DNA of 9,444 nt from Anaerolineaceae bacterium UBA700 (lineage in GTDB: Bacteria > Chloroflexota > Anaerolineae > Anaerolineales > Anaerolineaceae). Location: positions 1 through 9,444 of the forward strand of contig DBMK01000167.1 in assembly GCA_002298885.1 (NCBI GenBank), read 5' to 3'. The notes beneath the pieces were generated by a model that was not told the DNA's origin, made no database searches, and was given only the letters and a program-made list of their open reading frames with translations. Positions 4,829 through 9,444 of this stretch are shown piece after piece (the stretch's first letter is position 1; the number at the start of each line of letters is the position of its first letter). Position numbers and translations under genes: made by a program.

Positions 4829-5872
4829 ATGCGTAAACAGTTGTATTCCGTGGTGATTGTGCTGGTTCTGCTCTCCATCCTGGCTTCGGCCTGCGCCCCT
4901 GCGGCCACGCAAGCCCCCACTGCAGCGCCCGCCTCCAGCACCCAGGCTCCTGCCAAGACCTGGAAAATGGCTGCGTTGTTCCCCGGTGTCATTACCGACG
5001 CTGACTACAATACCCTGGGGTATCTCGGTCTCACCGAGGTCAAGACCTCATTGGGCGTTGACATCACCTATTCTGAAAGCGTCGCCGTTCCCGATATCGA
5101 CCGCGCCATGCGCGAATATATCGACCAGGGCTACAACATTATTTGGACCCACGGCAGCCAGTTCCTGAACCAGACGCTCGCCCTGGCCAAGACGACTCCC
5201 AATGTCGTTTTCATCGCCGAAGGCGACTCGGACGTTGCCGGGGCACCCACCAACTTCTGGCTGATCGACCGCAACTTCCACACCGGCTACTATGCCATCG
5301 GCGCCATTGCGGCCAAGGCCACAAAGACCGGCAAGATCGGCTACATCGGCGGGCAGACCCTGCCCTTCTCCTACGCTGAAGTCCACGCTGTCGAACAGGC
5401 CATCAAAGACCTGGGCGTCACGGTCGACTTCAAGAAGGTCTGGACTGGTGACTTTAACGACCCGACCAAGGGCCGTCAGCTTGCCGACGCCATGCTCGCC
5501 GACGGCGTCGACGTGATCATCTGCTCGCTCAACCTGGGCATCTTCGGCGTGTTCGAGGCTGCAAAAGCCAAGGATCCCGAAGGCGGCCACATCCTGGTTA
5601 CTGCAAAATACATCGACAAGACCAACTTCGCTCCTAAGAATTACATCACGTCCCTGCTGTATGATTTCAAAGGCCCGATGAAAGAAATCGTCGGCAAGAT
5701 TATGAAGGGCGAAAATGGCACAACCTATCCGCTCGGCTTTGCTACCGGCGTCGCCGTGCAGTTCCCCCTCAAGAACGTGGACGCCCAGCTCAGCACTGAC
5801 ATGCAGAAGCTGGTCGACAACGTGAAGAGCGGCTCGATCAAGGTCGTGAAGGATATTACACCCATCAAATAA
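4829..5872 (+). CDS. BMP/PnrA-family substrate-binding lipoprotein of an ABC importer
   Basis: A 347-residue lipoprotein that captures the substrate outside the membrane and delivers it to the permeases encoded downstream. The signal peptide has MRK, a hydrophobic core (about 8-18) and a lipobox ending at C22 (LASAC), followed by an A/P/T/S-rich tether (23-42). The periplasmic-binding type 1 fold then shows the BMP-family first motif with D57, D59, Y60 and N61 (ITDADYN). WTHGSQ (106-111), IDRNFHTGYYAIGA (146-159), GYIGGQTLPFSYAEVHA (171-187) and WTGDFNDPTKGRQLAD (205-220) follow. Characterised BMP relatives such as T. pallidum PnrA and B. subtilis NupN bind nucleosides. The conserved GVDxDQ-like stretch of classic members is replaced by VTAKYIDK (257-264), so the ligand may differ. 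It is first in the operon, 7 bases before the ATPase gene. Confidence 0.9.
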   Translation: MRKQLYSVVIVLVLLSILASACAPAATQAPTAAPASSTQAPAKTWKMAALFPGVITDADYNTLGYLGLTEVKTSLGVDITYSESVAVPDIDRAMREYIDQGYNIIWTHGSQFLNQTLALAKTTPNVVFIAEGDSDVAGAPTNFWLIDRNFHTGYYAIGAIAAKATKTGKIGYIGGQTLPFSYAEVHAVEQAIKDLGVTVDFKKVWTGDFNDPTKGRQLADAMLADGVDVIICSLNLGIFGVFEAAKAKDPEGGHILVTAKYIDKTNFAPKNYITSLLYDFKGPMKEIVGKIMKGENGTTYPLGFATGVAVQFPLKNVDAQLSTDMQKLVDNVKSGSIKVVKDITPIK

Positions 5873-5879
5873 GGCACCG

Positions 5880-7430
5880 ATGACAGAAGAAACCATCCTT
5901 GAACTAAAGGGCATTAATAAGTCCTTCGGGACGAATGCTGCGTTGAAGGATGTCAATTTTGCGCTGGCCGCCCGGGAGATCCATGGTCTCCTGGGCGGCA
6001 ACGGCGCGGGTAAAACCACGCTCATGAATATCCTGTTCGGCCTTTACAAGGCCGATTCTGGTGAGATCATCCTGCACGGCAAACGCGTGGAAATCCACTC
6101 GCCAAAAGACGCCATCCAGCAAAGAATTGGCATGGTCCACCAGCAGTTCCTTCAGATAAAGACTTTCTCCGTCCTGCAAAACGTGATCCTGGGGACGGAG
6201 GTTAAAAGCAAATACCGACTGAAACTTGCGGAGGAAGAAAAGAAGATCCGCGAGCTGTGCACCCGCTTTGGCCTCGATGTCGATCCGAACGCGATGATCG
6301 AAGACCTGCCGATGGGGGTGCGCCAGAAGGTTGAAATTCTTAAGGCGCTCTACCGCGGGGTCGAGGTTCTGATTCTCGATGAGCCGACCACCAACCTGAC
6401 CCCCCAGGAAGTCGATAACCTTTTCCAATCCCTGCGCGTCATGGTCAAGGAGGGATTGAGCATCGTCTTCATCACCCATAAGTTGAAAGAAGTGCTCAGC
6501 GTCTGCGACCGTATCTCCGTCCTGCGCAACGGTCAGAACGTGATGACCCTCAAGCGTGAGGAATCGTCCGAGGAAGCCTTCGTGCGGGGTATGGTCGGCG
6601 AGGAGCTTAACATTCAAGAAAGCGTTGTCTTTTCTCAACGCGGCCTCGAGGAATCGGCCCTGCCGGTCTCCTCGGATGTGGCGTTGTGCCTCGAAAAAGT
6701 TACCCTGGCTAACGACGAAGGTCGTGCCTTGATCAAAGACATCGCCCTGGAAATTCATGCCGGTGAAATCTGCGGGATTGCTGGAGTCGCAGATAATGGT
6801 CAAAAAGAGCTGGCCGAGGTAATCCTCGGCGTCCAGCCGGCATCCTCCGGTTCAGTCTTATTCTCAGGCCGCAATATCAGCAAAACCGCCACCAGCGAAC
6901 TACTCGAATCGGGGATTGCCTACATCCCCGAGGACTGTCTGCGGGATGGCTTCTTGCCCAAGGCCAGCGTAGCGCAGAACTTAATCCTGGGCTTTCACAA
7001 GCAATCGCCCTACAGCCGCAAGCGTTTCATGGATCTCGGCGCAATCCTTTCCTCGGCACGCAGCCTGATCTCCGAATACCAAATCAAAGCCCAAGGGCCA
7101 GGCGATACCGGCGCCAATCTCTCCGGCGGAAACATCCAGCGCGTGGTGGTCGCCAGAGCCTTCTCACGCCCATGCAAGCTGCTTGTAGCCCACAACCCCA
7201 CCCGCGGGCTGGATATTCCCTCAATCGACTTTGTATATACCCGGCTGCTGGAACATAGAAAACAAGGCATGGCAACCCTGCTGATTTCGGAAAACCTGGA
7301 CGAGCTGCTGCTCCTGTGCAACCGGATTGCGGTTCTATATCGTGGCGAAATTGTTGGCGTTCTGGAACGCAGTCAATTTGAAAAATATGAGATAGGAAGG
7401 ATGATGAGCGGTGTCCGTACAGACGCGTGA
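5880..7430 (+). CDS. ABC importer ATPase with two nucleotide-binding domains (RbsA/NupO type)
   Basis: A 516-residue cytoplasmic subunit that powers the importer; both ATPase domains lie in one chain, the family's usual length. Domain 1 has Walker A GGNGAGKTT (39-47), Q-loop HQQ (87-89), an altered signature LPMGVRQ (143-149), Walker B LILDEPT (164-170) with D167 and E168, and switch H200. Domain 2 has a degenerate P-loop (GVADNGQKE, 302-310), an intact LSGGNIQ signature (414-420), a broken Walker B (LVAHNPT, 435-441) and ISENLDE where the switch His would be. One complete ATP site is therefore expected, made from the domain 1 Walker motifs and the domain 2 signature, as in other members of this group. 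The ATG follows a weak AAGG (5871-5874). The 3' end overlaps the first permease gene by 20 bases. Confidence 0.93.
   Translation: MTEETILELKGINKSFGTNAALKDVNFALAAREIHGLLGGNGAGKTTLMNILFGLYKADSGEIILHGKRVEIHSPKDAIQQRIGMVHQQFLQIKTFSVLQNVILGTEVKSKYRLKLAEEEKKIRELCTRFGLDVDPNAMIEDLPMGVRQKVEILKALYRGVEVLILDEPTTNLTPQEVDNLFQSLRVMVKEGLSIVFITHKLKEVLSVCDRISVLRNGQNVMTLKREESSEEAFVRGMVGEELNIQESVVFSQRGLEESALPVSSDVALCLEKVTLANDEGRALIKDIALEIHAGEICGIAGVADNGQKELAEVILGVQPASSGSVLFSGRNISKTATSELLESGIAYIPEDCLRDGFLPKASVAQNLILGFHKQSPYSRKRFMDLGAILSSARSLISEYQIKAQGPGDTGANLSGGNIQRVVVARAFSRPCKLLVAHNPTRGLDIPSIDFVYTRLLEHRKQGMATLLISENLDELLLLCNRIAVLYRGEIVGVLERSQFEKYEIGRMMSGVRTDA
7394..7400 (+). promoter_or_regulatory. Ribosome binding site within the ATPase gene, for the first permease
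   Basis: AGGAAGG lies inside the ATPase reading frame, 10 bases before the GTG at 7411. The nearby ATGs at 7401 and 7404 are out of frame with the permease, so GTG is the likely start. Confidence 0.55.
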
Positions 7431-8472
7431 GCAAGCTATCCCCAGAACGAACCCGTATTCCCGCACGCTCAACAAGATAGTCCCTTACCTGATTGCCGTG
7501 GCGTTGGCGCTTGCCGCGGTAGGGCTGTTGATCGGCCTGATGGGGTACGACGTGCTCAAAGCCATCGAGACCATCCTGTTTACGTCTTTTCGGACTACGA
7601 ATGGGATCGTCCAAACCCTGCTTAAGTTTTGCCCATTGATGCTCCAGGCTCTGGCGTTTACCATCCCCCTGGCCACGGGCAAATTCAACATCGGCGGCGA
7701 AGGCCAAATGATCGTGGGCGGCATCGGCGCGACGGCAGTCGGGATTCTGTTCTCGAACCTGCCTGCCCCGATCCTGCTGCCGCTGGTCTTCATCGCCGGG
7801 GTTCTCTCCGGCGCCTTGTGGGGACTGATCCCAGCCTGGCTGTTGTACAAGTTTAACATTAATGAAATCCTCTCGACTGTTTTGTTGAATTTTGTCTCCT
7901 TTCAGTTGATCGACTATATCGCCAGTGAGGTTTGGAAGGACCCGGTTGCCGGTCACCCGACAACAATCCCCATCGGCGAAGGCGGCTGGCTGCCAATGCT
8001 CATGGACAACCCCCCGCTGCATTCCGGCATCATCATCGCCATCCTGGTGGCCATCGGAGTTTATATCTATACGAATCGCACGACCAGCGGTTACGAGATG
8101 GTCGCCACCGGAGCCAACCCGCGCGCTTCCAAAGTCTTCGGCATCAACGTCAAACGCATGTTCATGCTTTCGCTGGTAATCGCCGGCGCCCTGGCAGGGC
8201 TTGCAGGCGTTATCGAAGTCTCCGGATACCAGCACCGGCTTATCAAGGATTTTCAATCGAACTTCCTCGTTTTAGGCTTGATCATCGGGCTGATCGCTAA
8301 GGGCAACAACCTGGCGGTGCCGTTCGTGGCCTTCTTCATCGCCGTCCTGGAAGTGGGCGCCAGCGCCATGCAGCGTACGATGAGCATTCCGGTTGAAATG
8401 GCTTACATCGTCGAGGCGCTCATTTTGCTGTTTGTGCTCCTTTCGGACCGTGTAAAAATCAGGAGGCGCTGA
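7411..8472 (+). CDS. BMP-type ABC importer permease 1 (NupP/YufP-like, BPD_transp_2)
   Basis: A 353-residue inner-membrane subunit that forms half of the translocation path. A polar N-terminal tail of about 20 residues is followed by roughly nine or ten hydrophobic segments (first about 24-45, last about 329-345). The family hallmark NIGGEGQM (93-100) is present, as is INEILSTVLLNF (150-161). A cytoplasmic coupling loop GYEMVATGANPRASKVFGIN (227-246) matches the EAA-like loop of this permease family. The tail ends in RVKIRRR, consistent with a cytoplasmic C-terminus. The GTG start overlaps the end of the ATPase gene by 20 bases, a sign of translational coupling. The stop is 3 bases before the next permease ATG. 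Confidence 0.92.
   Translation: MSVQTREQAIPRTNPYSRTLNKIVPYLIAVALALAAVGLLIGLMGYDVLKAIETILFTSFRTTNGIVQTLLKFCPLMLQALAFTIPLATGKFNIGGEGQMIVGGIGATAVGILFSNLPAPILLPLVFIAGVLSGALWGLIPAWLLYKFNINEILSTVLLNFVSFQLIDYIASEVWKDPVAGHPTTIPIGEGGWLPMLMDNPPLHSGIIIAILVAIGVYIYTNRTTSGYEMVATGANPRASKVFGINVKRMFMLSLVIAGALAGLAGVIEVSGYQHRLIKDFQSNFLVLGLIIGLIAKGNNLAVPFVAFFIAVLEVGASAMQRTMSIPVEMAYIVEALILLFVLLSDRVKIRRR
8461..8466 (+). promoter_or_regulatory. Strong ribosome binding site for the second permease
   Basis: AGGAGG lies inside the last codons of the first permease, 9 bases before the ATG at 8476. It supports coupled translation of the permease pair. Confidence 0.75.
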
Positions 8473-8475
8473 GCA

Positions 8476-9417
8476 ATGGATTTTATAGCCCAACTTCAAG
8501 GCTTCTTAAAACTAATTTTCCTGTACATGGTGCCCTTTGTTCTGGCAGCCCAGGGAACAATGCTGGGAGGCCGCACCGGGGTGTTCAACGTGGCTCAGGA
8601 AGGCATCATGCTCCTCGGCTCTGCCGTCGGCTTCTTGGTCAGCTTTCAGACCGGCAGCACGCCCCTGGGCATGCTGGCGGCGCTGGCTTGCGGGGGCTTG
8701 TTTGGACTGGCGCTGGCTTACTTCACCACCACCATCAAAATGGACCAATTCGTGATCGGCCTGGCGCTGTTTTTTATCGGCTTCGGACTGCACACCCTCA
8801 TCCCGAAGCTTGCCCTCGGCATCACTCCCATCCTACCCCGCATCGCCACCCTGAGCGACGTGCCCATCCCCCTCCTGAGCCAGATCCCGTTCTTGGGGGA
8901 TATCTTGTTCAAGCAAAATGCACTGGTCTACGTTTCCATTCTTCTGTCGATCTTCCTGTGGTACTTCATGTATAAGACCAGCCTGGGATTGGAAATGCGT
9001 TCGGTCGGCGAGAACCCCATGGCCGCCGACAGCCTGGGCGTGAACGTGGCCCGCTGGCGCTATATTTCGGCAATCGCCGGTGGCGCCTTGATGGGCCTTG
9101 CCGGAGCCTACCTGCCCATGGTGTTCGCCGGTACCTTCACGCCGAATATCGTCGCTGGCCGCGGCTGGATCTCCATCGCCCTCACTTTCTTCGGCGGATT
9201 TTCACCCCTCAATATCCTTTACGGCTCGTTCTTCTTTGCGGGCATCGACAGCCTGGCCTCCACCGCACAGGTGGGCGGTTTCGGCATTCCGTACCAGTTC
9301 CTGCTCATGCTGCCCTACCTGGCAACCATCCTGGTCATGCTTTTCACTTTCCGGCGCTCCCGTGTTCCCGCCTTTCTCGGCCAGAACTACGATCGGGAGA
9401 AACGCAGCCTAACCTAA
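8476..9417 (+). CDS. BMP-type ABC importer permease 2 (NupQ/YufQ-like, BPD_transp_2)
   Basis: A 313-residue inner-membrane protein that pairs with the preceding permease to form the channel. About eight hydrophobic segments are visible (about 12-30, 43-60, 64-84, 92-112, 148-166, 195-218, 230-262 and 273-292). Family motifs are FNVAQEGIML (37-46), the cytoplasmic coupling loop GLEMRSVGENPMAADSLGVN (171-190), and AGRGWISIAL (227-236). The length matches the shorter permease of this transporter class. It appears intact, ends in a basic cytoplasmic tail, and is the last gene in the window. Only 27 bases follow, so the operon could continue beyond the edge. Confidence 0.92.
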   Translation: MDFIAQLQGFLKLIFLYMVPFVLAAQGTMLGGRTGVFNVAQEGIMLLGSAVGFLVSFQTGSTPLGMLAALACGGLFGLALAYFTTTIKMDQFVIGLALFFIGFGLHTLIPKLALGITPILPRIATLSDVPIPLLSQIPFLGDILFKQNALVYVSILLSIFLWYFMYKTSLGLEMRSVGENPMAADSLGVNVARWRYISAIAGGALMGLAGAYLPMVFAGTFTPNIVAGRGWISIALTFFGGFSPLNILYGSFFFAGIDSLASTAQVGGFGIPYQFLLMLPYLATILVMLFTFRRSRVPAFLGQNYDREKRSLT

Positions 9418-9444
9418 AAACTTAATCTTAAAATCAAAGCCGGC

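Noticed and set aside
5048..6025. Long minus-strand open frame opposite the lipoprotein and ATPase genes
   Set aside because: It runs antisense to two strongly recognisable genes and crosses their junction, has no domain-like motifs, and reflects GC-biased codon use.
5904..6803. 299-residue minus-strand open frame opposite the ATPase gene
   Set aside because: It is fully contained antisense to an ATPase whose Walker and signature motifs are intact; no independent support.
7084..8256. 390-residue minus-strand open frame opposite the ATPase and first permease
   Set aside because: It is antisense to conserved transporter genes, has low-complexity Q/G/D/R-rich composition and no recognisable motif.

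Overview
The window is a compact, moderately GC-rich bacterial chromosome segment with six full-length protein-coding genes, one small membrane-protein gene and two non-coding inverted repeats. No rRNA, tRNA, CRISPR array, phage gene or transposase was seen. Protein style suggests a Chloroflexota (Anaerolineae-like) bacterium: a BMP-type lipoprotein transporter of a sort common there, a bacterial sn-glycerol-1-phosphate dehydrogenase, and TATAAT-type promoters, two of them extended -10 boxes. The assignment is recall and inference, not a search.

Layout. Positions 1-155 hold a perfect 28-bp inverted repeat and then a TATAAT box placed so that transcription should begin at the A of the first ATG, so the first mRNA looks leaderless. 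A plus-strand pair follows. The first gene (156-2012) is a divergent RelA/SpoT-type protein with an apparently intact ppGpp-hydrolase HD domain, an eroded synthetase domain, a TGS-like domain and a C-terminal ACT domain. Eighteen bases later comes an iron-alcohol-dehydrogenase-fold protein of the glycerol-1-phosphate dehydrogenase (AraM) family (2031-3284). It ends 3 bp from the stop of an oppositely oriented small three-TM protein gene (3288-3635, minus). A second long hairpin (3690-3749) lies between that gene and a minus-strand GNAT-like gene (3789-4514).

A divergent regulatory region (4515-4828) has an extended -10 promoter facing each way and a cluster of dyad symmetry. Rightward runs a complete four-gene ABC importer operon of the BMP/PnrA (NupNOPQ-like) class: substrate-binding lipoprotein (4829-5872), double-ATPase subunit (5880-7430) and two BPD_transp_2 permeases (7411-8472 and 8476-9417). 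The genes are nearly contiguous or overlapping. Lipoprotein, ATPase dimer and permease pair should form one importer for nucleosides or a related small solute. No salvage enzyme in the window identifies the substrate.

Most of the window is recognisable housekeeping or transport biology. The parts most worth a second look are the RelA/SpoT-like protein with a probably dead synthetase site paired with a G1P dehydrogenase, the two long intergenic inverted repeats, and the dyad/terminator-like structure ahead of the transporter promoter.
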